A stretch of DNA of 64,000 nt, taken from assembly GCA_022559845.1 (NCBI GenBank), contig CM040128.1, positions 271,566,698-271,630,697 of the forward strand, in the 5' to 3' direction. Position 1 is the stretch's first letter; the number at the start of each line of letters is the position of its first letter. Below are positions 12,040 through 23,401 of this stretch, one piece after another. This DNA is from Amorphophallus konjac. Taxonomy: Eukaryota; Streptophyta; Magnoliopsida; Alismatales; Araceae. The notes beneath the pieces were generated by a model, which did no database searches, was not told the origin of the DNA, and saw only the letters and a program-made list of their open reading frames with translations. A program made the position numbers and the translations under genes.

Positions 12040-12830
12040 GGATAAATTCCTAACATGCACATGAAGACTTAGGAAAATACACATAGGGGCATGTGCAATA
12101 TCTATTTTCTGATTTCTGTTTTTAGCAAATGAACATGGCAAATGCATGTACACAATTTCTACTTTTTTTGAAACACCCACAAGTAGGGGTATATATACAA
12201 TTTATGCTCTTTTCTGAAACACCCACAAATAGGGGTATATACAGAATTTATACCAAGCACCTGGCAGGGGTATATGTATAATAACTTTTCTTTGTTTTCT
12301 TTTCAAACTCACAAGCCACAAGAACACCTGCAACTTCACACTTGGGTCTCCTTCACCTTGCTTGATCTTCTTGAGTTGTTCTTGATGTCCCCTTTGTATT
12401 TATAGGGATTGGGGTTTGCTTATCTAGGAGGTTGGCTATTGTCAAGCTCTCCCAGTTAAGGCCCAATAAATGAAAGAAGGAAATAATGGGACTTGGCCCA
12501 TCAACCTCTCCCGATTAAGCATGGCCTTTTACATAAAAGCCCTTCTTTTTCTCAAAAGAACCCAAGGAGAGAGAGAAGCCGCAGCCCCTCTTAACCTCCC
12601 CCGGTTAAGGGAGAGGGAGAGGAGGCTTAAGGGTGCCCACTCCCCCCCCCCCCCCCCCCACCCCCTGCTCAATGTCTCCCAGTTAAGGGAGAGCGAGGTG
12701 GGAGAGAGAAGGAGCCCCGGGGTGGAATACCTTTCCTTTCATTTGCCTCTACACTTTTATTTCTTAATTTTAATATATGATGGGTACATAGTAATTTCAC
12801 AGTACAACTACTCTCAAAAATTCTAAATGG
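12040..12830 (-). repeat. LTR-like or promoter-like region, minus strand
   Basis: On the minus strand CCTATAAATACAAAGG near 12400 looks like a TATA box, followed by a leader rich in CAAGAACAACTCAAG. Downstream a roughly 60-bp unit containing AAACACCCACAA(A/G)TAGGGG is repeated at least twice (12170-12245, plus-strand reading). A C run of about 20 lies at 12641-12660. This resembles part of an old LTR, but I found no partner LTR or target duplication. Confidence 0.3.
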
Positions 12831-13410
12831 AGAAACAATGACATATATTAGACAGTTTCAGTAGAGACCTCTACATTTAGATAGATCTATAGGAAGTATG
12901 TAAGCTGAAAACATGACCAAAATGATATAAAACATTTAGACATTATAAGAGATATAAATTCTAAATGATTTCCAATACATACATATTACTCTAGAGCTTA
13001 TAAATGAAATCTGAGATTCAATCATTTCATATGAAATATCCATATTTGGGTTACACGCATATGATACATTCCCATCATGATGACCCACAGCTACTTGTGA
13101 AACACATACAATGACAACCACCTTCTGTGACTAAATCTGTGTGTGTGTGTGTGTGTGTGTATCTCATTTAGCTATTCCTCTCTTCCAGACATCCCCTCCA
13201 ACTGGGATTCTTCAGTGACATGAGTACAACCCGTCCAAAGATCCAGAATTAATCAAAAAAGCAAGCTTGGTCCTAGTCAAACCAAGGTTGTAAACATCGA
13301 GATTGGCCTCCAGATCAGTCAGCCAAAACTGACTGGACCAGCTGATCTCCATCCAAGTGGGCCAATCCTGGCTGATCCTGACAGACCTGGTCAGAGCCAG
13401 AATTGGCCTT
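12831..13410. other. No gene recognised; (GT)n microsatellite
   Basis: A (GT)n run lies at about 13139-13160. The stretch 13300-13400 has several CTGACTGG/CCAGATCAG-like short repeats. No coding region is supported. Confidence 0.45.
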
Positions 13411-13418
13411 ATTTTAAC

Positions 13419-13968
13419 CATAGTTGCAGGGAAACACTCGGGGAAGTGGGAAACGCATTTCCTGGGAAACGCGTTCAAGAAAAAAATTCGATGCATTTGT
13501 GACAAGGATGGCAGTTTCGATTTTGGTTTTGGCTGGGTCCAAAACCGAAATAGTATTGGTTTCGGTTTCGACCCGAAACCAAATAAAATACTATTTTTTT
13601 TGTAGAGGAGTTGACGTTCGATTTCGCCCGGTTGGTTTCGAATCGTCCAGGGCCGAAACCGATACATTTTGGCCGAAGCGTATCGATTTCGGCCGAAACT
13701 GCCATCCATGGTTTGGGAAACGCATGAGAAACGTCCCCTTGTTTCTCATATGTATTTTATGGGCATTTTCATCATTTTAGGAAGGTATCTTAGTAGTTTA
13801 AGGATACTTTAATCATTTTAAAAATACATGAGATACACTTGAAGAGCTAAACATTCCAAAAATAATTAAAATCCCCCTTGTTCCCATACTTATATCATTT
13901 CTCACTAAATTTTAGAGCCTTGTTTCTCGCTTTCGTTTCACGTTTCATTTCCTAAGTTGGTAACTATG
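13419..13968. mobile_element. hAT-type element, family 5 (550 bp)
   Basis: The ends are CATAGTTGCAGGGAAAC and ...TTGGTAACTATG, flanked by a perfect 8-bp duplication ATTTTAAC at 13411-13418 and 13969-13976. The terminal CATAGTT matches the hAT at 3942. Internal GGGAAACGC motifs repeat. It contains a second inverted-repeat unit at 13506-13707. Confidence 0.85.
13506..13707. mobile_element. Inner inverted-repeat element (202 bp)
   Basis: Perfect 14-bp terminal inverted repeats GGATGGCAGTTTCG and CGAAACTGCCATCC enclose DNA rich in TTTCGGTTTCG/CCGAAACC motifs. It is nested in the hAT element at 13419-13968. No clear target duplication was seen, so the superfamily is open. Confidence 0.6.
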
Positions 13969-14184
13969 ATTTTAACACTCAAATTTTCAAAAACATTGTG
14001 TAAGAAACAAACACATCTAAAAACAAATGCTAAATTTAGGGGGGGGAAACATCAAATCGAGGATGAAAAGAATGGATTTGAAGTAAACATAAGTTGGAAA
14101 CTTACTTTTAGTCTTTTATTGCAGGATCCATTACATTCACTGTACATGAACCATACTCATTTTAACCATAACATTTAATTTGTA

Positions 14185-14458
14185 GGGAAAATTATCCTTA
14201 TACCCTGAAATCATTTAAAATTATCCCTATATACCTTTATCATATTTACCGTAATACCCCTGAAATCCTTAAGAAAATAGCCATCGTGTCCCTTGTCCCT
14301 TCGCAGGGGTGAGGCAATTTTCTATTTTAAGGATAGGGGTGGATAGGGACATAACGGATCTTTTCTTAAGAATTTCGGAGGTATCATGGTAAACACGATA
14401 AAGGTAGGGGTATAGGGATAACTTCACAAGATTTTTGGGATATAGGGATAATTTTCCC
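14185..14458. mobile_element. Mutator-type MITE (274 bp)
   Basis: Perfect terminal repeats GGGAAAATTATCC/GGATAATTTTCCC begin arms that stay similar for about 100 bp. They are flanked by a perfect 9-bp duplication TAATTTGTA at 14176-14184 and 14459-14467. A 9-bp duplication with long TIRs is typical of Mutator-like elements. No transposase. Confidence 0.88.
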
Positions 14459-14467
14459 TAATTTGTA

Positions 14468-16230
14468 TAGTCTTCCTAGTATTGCATAAGCTACCAATTA
14501 TAATCATCATAGTGCCATAAATGACCGTACTTGACATTCAGCACAGGATATTTGGCATCTGGTTAGACCCACCAGCAGATTGTCTGATACCTATAATGCC
14601 AGTTGAGATATCTGAATATTGAGGGTAAGTATACTAGCCAATGGGGCAGGCATGCCCTTCCACACCCCTCAAAGCAAACCTGAGATGATGCATCTGCGTA
14701 TTTAAACCAGGCCGTATGCTCTGACAAGGTGCTCTATGCAGAGCCGCAAGGCCCCACTAGCCAAGCAGCCAGCAATGGCTAGTTTTTACTAGCCAAGTTG
14801 TTGAAACCCAAATATGGCTGAATTGAGAGGAAATCATCTGATCTAGGCCTAGAAGTTGGAATGTCAGGCCAGGATCAGGAGGGGCAGCGAAAAACCATCC
14901 AGATTGCAATCTGCGCTTTTGAAACCTTTAGTTGAACAATTGGGCTACAGCTGACCTTTTGGGACATGGTCCAGTAGAGAAGCCAAGGCTCGATGGCTGA
15001 ACAGGGGTTGCAACAAAAATCTACGTTGGCCAAAGTCACACCCACCTTGTAAAAATCGACCCAGTCTTAGGGCACCCTAAGCCCAGGCTGCCCAATACCT
15101 ATGACAATAGGCACTATCGAAGTGCTCCTGGGATCATAGTAAATAATCCCACATTGGAAGATTCGAAAAATCGCAACACTCCCCAAGGCATGTGGACAAC
15201 CAGGAAGGTAAGTCATACAGGCAACAGGCACCTTTGCTATTTTAAGCCTTTCTCTCTTTTTCAGTCTTTCCTCATATGCTTTTCCTCATCCACATATTAA
15301 CTTACGCATTTGAAAATTTTTCTGGACTACATTCCTGTGTCTGACCTTCCCTCTGTCTTACAGGGAGCTCACCTCTGACCTTCTTCTCCCTTCAGCTCTT
15401 GGCATTACGGCTACTGGTCTAAGCTTTACTGAACTTTGCCTTACCAATCAAAATATGACATCATCACACAAGTAGCAAGTTAAATGCAAGAACCTCTTGG
15501 TAGCAAGTTAAATACACTCTCGTCACAAAATTCTTGAATTCTAGGAAGGAGTATTGTGTTGCTACTAAATCAGCTTGTACACATAACCTTACAAAGGTAG
15601 GGTCTGACCAAGTGCTGTAGCAAATAAATATTGAAGAACAAAATCTAAGCTGTCCAAAAATGCACTTTTGTACTCCATAGAGGCTCTAATTTTTTGGGTA
15701 GATGACTTTTCCTCTTGGCTTACGAGATATAGTAAGCATTGAAATAGGAGATAGAGAGAAAAGTAAATCTGTTACCTGGGTAATTCAGTGCGTATGACGT
15801 CAAACATCTCAACAGTTAACTGCAAAGCGATGCTTCAGCTCAATACAATGCTCAGAACATCAGCATCACACTATTTAACTATTATAACAAGATGGGCGAT
15901 CACAAGCAAACACTATTAACTTATTGGTAGAAGGAAGAGTACTAAAGCATGCCCATCAATCTGTATTAGAAAAACATTCAAGTGCTGCAATACGAGCTAC
16001 AAATTCCTGACAAATTAACATCGTTTAGGGATCACTTCCAGATGTGTTGAAGTTCAATTATCTTGAGAGAACAGGCCCATCTGTAGTAAACAAGACCTGT
16101 GACATATTATTCTGCAGAAATTGGCAGAAATGAGGAAGTTACATCCACAAGACAGCAAAAGAAAAGAAAAAGAAGACTTAATATATTATAATCAGGACGA
16201 GAAGATTATACAAGGCAAACTCATCTGAAA
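14468..16230. other. Largely unassigned non-coding DNA
   Basis: No supported gene apart from one possible mini-exon at 15776-15819 and the 3' side of the minus-strand gene beyond 16230. Stop codons are frequent in all frames. Confidence 0.4.
15776..15819 (-). other. Possible 44-nt mini-exon, minus strand
   Basis: On the minus strand CTTTGCAG precedes and GTAACAG follows a 44-nt stretch that reads LTVEMFDVIRTELP without a stop. Both splice sites fit consensus. No flanking exons could be joined to it, so this is only a candidate. Confidence 0.25.
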
Positions 16231-16270
16231 TTTAACCTGCCGAGTGTGCAAAAGGCAAAGAATTGGGCTT

Positions 16271-16277
16271 TTTTATT
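16271..16277 (-). terminator. Likely polyA signal of the 183-aa gene
   Basis: AATAAAA on the minus strand, about 75 bp downstream of the stop codon. Confidence 0.45.
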
Positions 16278-16351
16278 GGGCTGTGTTTACGTCGGGGCAA
16301 GGACCGTTCTTTCGCCGAAGAGCACTGTCTCCGTTTCTCCCGCGGCCGAGC

Positions 16352-16903
16352 TCATTGATGGAATTGGAGCACGAGCTCTATCGCCCAACGCCGGCGGACG
16401 ACGGGATCGTCGGGCTGGCTTTCCTGGTCACCCACCCGCCCCATGGTCCACGACGAGGGCACCAAACTCTTCCGCCGCCGCTTGCTCTGCAGCCCGCAAT
16501 CTCTCATCTTTTCCTCCACCTCCTCCACGGTCCTCGAACCGTCCCCCGCCTCCGTCGCCTGGTCCGCCTCGGCGACGGCGCGGTCGGCCATGGGCTCGTC
16601 TCCGCCGCCGCTCCCGGCGACGGGTGGCGGCCGGTGGTCGAGCTGGGCGAGGAAGGATCCGATCACCTCGTGGGCGTTCCGCAGCGAGACGAGGGCCAAG
16701 AGAGCCAAGGAGTTGTCAACAGCCGCCGCGGCCGGAGCGGAGGAGAGGTGCTTGGTGGCGAGAGCGGCATGTTCGAGCGCGGCGACGACGCCCGCCAGCG
16801 GCGTTGCGGTCTCGTCTGCCGGCTTGGCGGGGAAGGAGGAGGAGGAGGAAGAGGAGGGGGGCCGGGGATGGTGGAGCTCGGGAGCAGCGAAGAGGAGTTC
16901 CAT
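16352..16903 (-). CDS. Uncharacterised plant protein, 183 aa
   Basis: An intronless, strongly GC-rich frame starts MELLFAAPELHHPRP and ends ELVLQFHQ. The first 35 residues are Pro/Ser-rich and probably disordered. An alanine-rich, probably helical part (about 38-90) follows. A conserved-looking block holds VEEVEEKMRDC and then a basic cluster KRRRK near residue 142, which could be a nuclear signal. I believe plants have uncharacterised small proteins with a similar EEKMRDC-basic-QFH end, but I cannot name the family or function. Support for a real gene: on the minus strand a TATA-like TATAAAAAA lies near 17028-17036, a G-box CACGTG at 17016-17021, and an AATAAAA polyA signal about 75 bp past the stop. 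The dense overlapping frames on the plus strand are composition shadows. Confidence 0.6.
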   Translation of the reverse strand: MELLFAAPELHHPRPPSSSSSSSFPAKPADETATPLAGVVAALEHAALATKHLSSAPAAAAVDNSLALLALVSLRNAHEVIGSFLAQLDHRPPPVAGSGGGDEPMADRAVAEADQATEAGDGSRTVEEVEEKMRDCGLQSKRRRKSLVPSSWTMGRVGDQESQPDDPVVRRRWAIELVLQFHQ

Positions 16904-17015
16904 TCGGAGCTTTCGAGAAGCCCTCGCTGCCTCTCCGTTGCTGCCGCCGTCCGCAACGGTGGATGCGCGTGGTCTTCACTGTGCACAACGCGTACCTGTC
17001 GTTGTCATAGGCGGC

Positions 17016-17036
17016 CACGTGGAAAATTTTTTTATA
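17016..17036 (-). promoter_or_regulatory. TATA-like box with adjacent G-box
   Basis: On the minus strand TATAAAAAA (about 17028-17036) lies roughly 125 bp upstream of the ATG at 16903, and CACGTG (17016-17021) just downstream of it. CACGTG is the core bound by bZIP and bHLH factors, so light, ABA or circadian control is possible but inferred. Confidence 0.4.
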
Positions 17037-17395
17037 AGAATTTTTACACATAAATTATCTTTAGAATAAAACTTCGAGAATTATTATTTCTGTAATACCA
17101 TCAAAATATCCATATTGTGTAGAAAGACCTAGAAGAGTCCTTTGACATATATTTGAATAGTCTATATGATTGGCGATCACATGTCAAGGGCACGCTACAT
17201 AAGCATTGACGTAAGATAGAGCGTGGGGCCTCTACCTTGAAGAACACGCCCCACCCGAAAGTCTCAAACGTGGCCTCACAGATGACTGCGTTCATATGAG
17301 AACGCATCAATGACATAGACCTTGTCCAAGCCCTTAGGACTGTCCTCGGGTTATTCCATTAGAAGAGCTCATCCCCATGAATACCCTTTAGACAA

Positions 17396-17627
17396 GGCAC
17401 TTGGACAAGTCACCAGCCCCTTACGGATGTCATATGAGACAGTGGCGCACTTCTTAAAACTTTCTCTAGCTACGTGCTTGGCTAAGTCACAAGTTCTCTT
17501 GCAGACGTCATGAGAAGGTGACGCCCTTCTCAAAACCTTCACAAGCCATGCGCTTGGCCAAGTCACAAGTTCTCTTGCATACGTCATGAAAAGGTGACAC
17601 ACTTCTCATAACCTTCTCTAGCCAGTC
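17396..17627. repeat. Three tandem repeats of about 76 bp
   Basis: Units start at about 17396, 17475 and 17550. Each carries GC(A/G)CTTGG(A/C)CAAGTCAC, a GACGTCAT(G)A core and an ACTTCTCA(T)AACCTTC end. Units 2 and 3 are closest to each other. Confidence 0.75.
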
Positions 17628-18573
17628 GCCAGTCGCAATGGAGCTCTGTCTGAGCTAGTCCCCGACTGCTCCTTCTAAGCCGAGCCTAATTGCTCGTTAT
17701 GGGCGACACCCTACCGCTCCACATCCAAACCGGTGCCTGACAGCTCCTTTCGAGCAACCCCATCTAAGTCATGCATGACTGCTCTTTCCGAGTGGATGCC
17801 CGACTACTCCTCCCGAGTCAAGCCCGACGCTTCTTCCTAAGCCGTTTCCCGATTGCTTGTTTTGAGCAGCGCCCGACGGCTCCATATCCGAGCATGTGCC
17901 TGATAGCTCTGTCTGAGCTGAGCCCTATAGCTCCTTTCGAGCCAGTGCCTAACTGCTCCTCTCGAGCTAAGCCCGACTGCTCCTTCCAACCTGGTGCCCA
18001 ACAGCTCCACGAGTAGTGCCTGACTACTCTCCCCGAGCTGCGCTCGATTGCTCCGCCTGAGTACTCCAATCCAATTCAACGCCCGTCAACTCCACACTCG
18101 AGCAAGGCACACGACCACATATGACAACACATGAGAGATGAGGATCAAGGAATTGCAAGCCCTCTCATGGCTAGGTGACCGGTGGTCACACATTGAGAGT
18201 ACATCGCAACACTCCTCGAGCGGCGTATTGCCGAATCACAAGTCCTTCAACTTACATTATGTACAAAAGTGGAAATACCCGCATGACAATGCAATGATCC
18301 GGGGACCGACATAACTGATGGAATTATCCCATGGCTTGCACCCAACTTGTAATCAGGCTTTTAACACCCCATATAATGCCTTTCATGGCTTATATTAATG
18401 TAATCCAGCCAGGGAATTGACTCTCATCCTCACATACAGCTAGTCTCAACACCATCTGTCAAATGGTCGTCCGTCTTATAGCTCGGTCCCAGCCCCACCA
18501 ATGGAGCGGACCCTACACCCGAGCCAACACATGCTTGCTCCTAGTCAAGCCAGCGTCAGTTGCTCCACACCTG
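17628..18573. repeat. Degenerate minisatellite, unit about 27-30 bp
   Basis: Between about 17640 and 18100 the motif GCCCGACTGCTCC(T)TYCGAGC recurs with many changes, about 15 times, and weaker copies continue at 18480-18640. Frames on both strands are a result of the repeat. It may be the U3 of a decayed LTR, but no LTR ends were found. Confidence 0.6.
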
Positions 18574-18989
18574 AGTTAGAACCTATCAGTTCCATGTTGA
18601 GCCAGTGTTCATCGTTTCACCTTTCGAGCCAATGCCTCACTTCCATAAACATGTAGTCTGTGCCCTCTCTAGTTCCCATATTGAGACCAATCTCCCTACG
18701 TCCACTCATCCATGATGTGTCGTTGTTGCTTCGATGTTGTAGCACGGGCCATGTCATCCCGACGTCACGGCCCCTCGGGTCCACGAAATTCAATTTCGTG
18801 ACTAATGTCAAAATTCGACTGACACGTTCGCAAAATAAATACACCCACACAAAACCAAAAAAGCACCCACCAAAAAGCTTTTATTTTTCTCCCACCTTCC
18901 GCATGTGGGAGCAATGACTAATGCAATTAGATCATCTTCAATATAACAAATTGAGGACTTCTGCTCGTGAGAATGTAACTTTAGGTCTG

Positions 18990-19034
<45 letters not shown>

Positions 19035-19520
19035 ATAGTTTGCAGACAATGGATGCTTGCACCACATGTTTTGAGTAGAGAACAATGTTTACTCATCATG
19101 TATTGGTCTAAAGAGTCTTTAGGGTCACTTTGATAAAATGGTAAGTTGGGTTAGGGTGGATTACTCGGGGTGAGATGATTTAATCTTAGTTTGACTCTTT
19201 TTATCTTAACCGAGGTCAGTTAGAGATAAATTTAAATTTTTTCACTCTAATTAAAAGGGTGGAATAAGTCACTCAGGCTGAGTTAGGGGTGGGTCACCCG
19301 GGGTGACTTACCCGCCCCTAACTCACCTCTTTATCAAAGTGGCCCTTAATGAACTAGTAGACACCTGAAGACTATTTGCTTAATGTTGAGTCACTGAGAG
19401 ACGATGAAAATTCTTTGTAATTAAATTTAGAATGAAAAATGAGATATTTACAAAAATGGAAAATGTTACGTACCATTTCAGATTGATAGGACTCCTTTAC
19501 CTCTGCTCTTCACGAGGATA
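18574..19520. repeat. Local direct duplication, copy A
   Basis: Shares most of its unique sequence with copy B at 19542-19980, for example CACTTCCATAAA, CCACTCATCCAT, and the GAACTAGTAG(A/G)CACCTGAAG block. Copy A is longer because it holds the MITE at 19122-19345 and extra sequence at about 18780-19060, including an (AT)n run. Confidence 0.75.
19122..19345. mobile_element. Tourist/PIF-Harbinger-type MITE (224 bp)
   Basis: Terminal repeats GGG(T/C)CACTTTGATAAA are near-perfect, and the arms stay similar for about 55 bp. The flanks are TTA at 19119-19121 and 19346-19348, the 3-bp duplication typical of PIF/Harbinger. The paralogous copy B reads straight through this point without the element. 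Confidence 0.82.
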
Positions 19521-19541
19521 GATAAAAAATTGTCAGAACCT

Positions 19542-19980
19542 AAGCCAGAACCTGTCAGCTCCGTGTTGAGTTAGTGTCCGTCGCTCTATCTTTCGAACCA
19601 ATGTCTCACTTCCATAAATCTGAAGTCCGTGCCCTCTTTAATGTCCATGTTGAGACTAGTCTCCCTACCTCCACTCATCCATACTATTTTGTTGTTGCTT
19701 CGACGTTATAACACAAGTCAAGCCCTCCCGACATCACTGCCTGAGTCCATGATATATATTTTTTATGATTTTAAGTTTGAACAAGAACAATTTTTACCCA
19801 GCATGTATTGGTCAAGAGCAATGAACTAGTAGGCACCTGAAGACTATTTGCTCAATGTTGAGTCATTGAGAGATGATGGAAATTGTTTGTAATTAAATCA
19901 AGACTAAAAAATTTGATATTTACAAAAATAAAAAATGCTACGTACCCTTTCCGATCGAAAGGACGCTCTTCGTCAGGCTA
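19542..19980. repeat. Local direct duplication, copy B
   Basis: The shorter copy of the block at 18574-19520, lying directly after it. At about 19816-19822 it shows the near-empty site for the MITE of copy A (GTCAAGAGC joined to AATGAACTAG). Confidence 0.75.
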
Positions 19981-20375
19981 GTCAATCAAGCAATTGATGA
20001 TATATATATATATATATATTATTCAGAGTGATGCATTATTTTCTAGGTCATGTTTGTCTTTCCTAATCTTCTTCTTGATAAGCAAAAAAAAAACTCGATG
20101 CTCTATAAAATAATGCAGCAAATAGTTGATGTGCTCTTAGTCCATTCCATTATTCTTTGGCCTTTTGAAACCTTGCATTTCTTTGTTTATAAAATATTCA
20201 ATTTCATATGTTGAGCATTCTTCGAGAAATATGTCCATTCACATGCAAAGCTGTCAAGGAACTCCCGGGAATCTCCACGTAAATCAGAAGTAGAAACGTG
20301 TTACGAAATTATTTCTACTTTGGAACTGGTGTCTATATTTGTAGAGTAACGTTCAGTGCACCTGCAACATGCAAC

Positions 20376-21253
20376 ATTTAATAATTTTTTTTAATTTTTT
20401 TAATAACTCTCAAGTCTAATTAGTTTGATACGTCGTTCACATTAGACCTGTAAACGGTCGGATACGGAGCGGATAGTGTGATATCCGAATTTATATCTGA
20501 TTAGTAATCGAATTATCTGTCAGATACTTTATTCGGATAATGATCGATAAATTTGAATTCGATTCAAATTTTAAACAGATAATTACTATGCCTACTTAGA
20601 GGTGAGTTGCGTTAGCCGTGTGAAGGCATCATATATTATTTTCTCAAAAAAATAAAGAAAGAGTGAGTTTTTTTTTATTTTGAGAGATGTTATCAAAAGA
20701 TTAGACTTCATCCTAAAAAATAGGAGATAATTTACCAAGTGGATGTAAGTGAATTTATTATTTTTAAATTATATTTTGAGACCAAAAAAGATAAAAAAAT
20801 AATAATCAAATAATATATCAATATTTAAGTTAATTATATATATAATATGTATATCATTAGATTTTTATTTAAGGGTTCATATTCGGTCGGATAATATCGG
20901 ACACGGATATCTCAATATTTGAATTCGTATCTGATTAATAATCGGATATCCGATATCCGATTAAATTATCCGTCGGATATTTTATTCGGATAATTATCTG
21001 ATTAAATGAATACGAATTCGAATTCGGTTCGAATTTTAAACGGATAATTACCAGGTCTAGTTCACATCACCAGATGACGTGACGTGAGAGTCACGTAAAA
21101 AAAATTTTATCTCCGGTAAATAGTGAAATCCGCTCAACATGATTGAGATTTTATTTTTATACGACTCTCACGTTACGCCATCTGATAATGTGAATGACAT
21201 ATCAAGTTAATTAGACGTGAAGATTATTAAAAAAATTAAAAATTATTAAAAAT
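20376..21253. mobile_element. Foldback element interrupted by a hAT MITE
   Basis: Left arm from ATTTAATAATTTTTTTTAA (20376) and right arm ending near 21253 are complementary over about 90 bp, including TTGATA(C/T)GTC(G/A)TTCAC and a GTGACGTGAGAGTC/GACTCTCACGTTACG pair. Without the nested hAT it would be about 250 bp. The outer target duplication is unclear. Confidence 0.7.
20443..21059. mobile_element. hAT-type MITE, family 2, copy 2 (617 bp)
   Basis: TIRs TAGACCTG/CAGGTCTA are flanked by a perfect 8-bp duplication GTTCACAT at 20435-20442 and 21060-21067. The interior matches the copy at 1741-2345 in inverse orientation. It sits inside the left arm of the foldback element. Confidence 0.92.
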
Positions 21254-21682
21254 TATACTAATTATACCCATGAATGTAATTAATGTAACTAATGCACTAA
21301 CCATTACTCGTATTTGTTAAGTGTCACTGCATCCGTGGCTTGGGGATTCACAGAGACGTGACCTTGATAAAAATTAATTTTACTCACACTCGAATGGTGC
21401 ATGAGTGTAGAATTCTGTCTAGACATTTTGGAAGGCTGTTTTGATGTTGGTAAGTTTATATTTAAATAAATGATCATGAACTATGTTTTTTTTTCTTGCC
21501 AACATTCAAAGAAAATGAGTGTAAAGACGACCATGTTTCACTCTCCCGACACTTTGCTTGTTTATTCCTATTCATGTAATCTCGTTTTTGTATGTCGACC
21601 AAATTACATGATTTCTTTTCTTGTATCTTCCTTTTTTTTTAACCAATGATTTACTTGAATTTTGAAATGGTTGAAAAAGCTT
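21068..21682. other. No gene recognised
   Basis: AT-rich DNA holding the right arm of the foldback element up to about 21253; nothing else supported. Confidence 0.5.
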
Positions 21683-22511
21683 GGGATTTTCACGTATATA
21701 CTCTTATGAAATTTGATTTTGTCAAATATATCTTTCGTCCGAGTATATTATAATAAATATCTTTCATTTAGATAGAAATATTATGATTATACTAGTTTAA
21801 TTTACTGTCGTTTCGTGAAATATATCATATATGGTCATTAGATCTAAGATATATTTGACAAAATCAAACTTTACATACGTATATATATAAAAATCTTATT
21901 CTTTAACTCACACTTACTTCAGATTAAACACACGGAAGTTACGACGATGACATAATCGTGACATTACCCATATTTCAAAGATATTCATGATAATATGATT
22001 CGATGAAAAGTATATTCGACAAAACTGAACTTTTCAAAGATATATATGTAAAAATCTCAAAAATCTTTTACCTAAATTGATGTTTATTTACTTTTGTTAT
22101 TATATTTTCAGATAAATTTTGTTATGGAGATTCTTTCAAAATTAGTGGCACCTCCTTGGGAACCGAAACTCCATCTCTTAGTTTTGTAGACAGAGTCTTG
22201 TATTTTCTTGTTTAGGTATGGTTTTAGTAATTTGGAGCTTAAAAGGAAAGTTAACACTTGAAAATTTAAGCATGCAAATTTTTAAATTGATTATTGCCGA
22301 CTCTTATCCTTTATATTGTAAATTTTACAAAGGTATATATATATAAATCTTACTCTTTAACTCACATTTAACTCAGGTTAAATACACGGGAGTTACGGTG
22401 AGGGCATAATCGTGAAATTACTCATATTTCATGGATATTCATGATAATATGCTCTGATGAGAGATATATTTGATAAAACTAAATTTTATGGGGACATATA
22501 TGCAAAAATCT
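21683..22511. repeat. Cluster of a roughly 190-220 bp AT-rich repeat family
   Basis: Similar blocks lie at about 21683-21900 (palindromic), 21879-22059 and 22332-22511. The last two share TTTAACTCACA(C/T)TTA, GGAGTTACG/GAAGTTACG and ATTCATGATAATATG in direct orientation. They look like copies of one MITE, but I could not read target duplications. Confidence 0.55.
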
Positions 22512-22974
22512 TAAAAAATATGTTGTGCATATATCCCTGTCATGTGTATTGTATAAATTAGAGAGGGTTACCCTTTGAAATGTATACACTGATTGATAAT
22601 GGAAAAGAAAACAAAAAGTTCACCTTTTTTCACATCATAGTTGGTGTCTATGTTTTTTTCTTATTCTATTTTTTTTATTTTTTGAAATGTGTGCATTCTA
22701 AGATTTTACTAAGAACATGAGTTACCTTTAGATTATTTAGTTTAAAATTTACAGACTTGACTGCTTTTTCTGTTGCAATCTTTTTCTGTGTCTGACGGCA
22801 TGTTCTTGAAAGCTGCTCAGCATAATGGGGTGTTTGGGAACACTTTTGAAAAAAAAAACTCTTTCTATCTTAGAAATTATGACACATCAATTTTCTACTT
22901 CATTTTTAAAATTAATAAAAAGAGTCTTGTGTTGTTTGGCAAAACTCCCAATTTTGACGTAGAAGGAGGGAAGA

Positions 22975-23306
22975 GGGGGTTGCGAAGGACCACAGGGGGA
23001 GGGGGAGTCGTCGCCGGAGGGGGGGCTGCGGGAGCCGCCGGAGGAGGGGGCTGCGGGGGAGGGGAGGGGGGAGCCGCCGGAGGGGGCCGCAGGGGGAGAG
23101 GGCTGCCGCCGGAGGAGGGCGGAGAGGGCCGCAGGGGGAGGGGAGGGGGGAGCCGTCGGGGGAGGGGAGGGCGCCGTAGGGGGAGGGGGGAGCCGCCGGG
23201 GTAGGGGAGGGAGGGCGCCGCAGGGGGAGGGGGGAGCCGCCGGGGTACGGGAGGGGGCCGCGGAGGAGGGGGGTCTTCCCCTCCGACGCCGGCACCCCCG
23301 GCAGTT

Positions 23307-23401
<95 letters not shown>

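Noticed and set aside
16244..17069. Plus-strand frames of 208-269 residues opposite the 183-aa gene
   Set aside because: Composition shadows of the GC-rich minus-strand gene; Arg/Pro/Gly-rich without domains, and they overlap its promoter.
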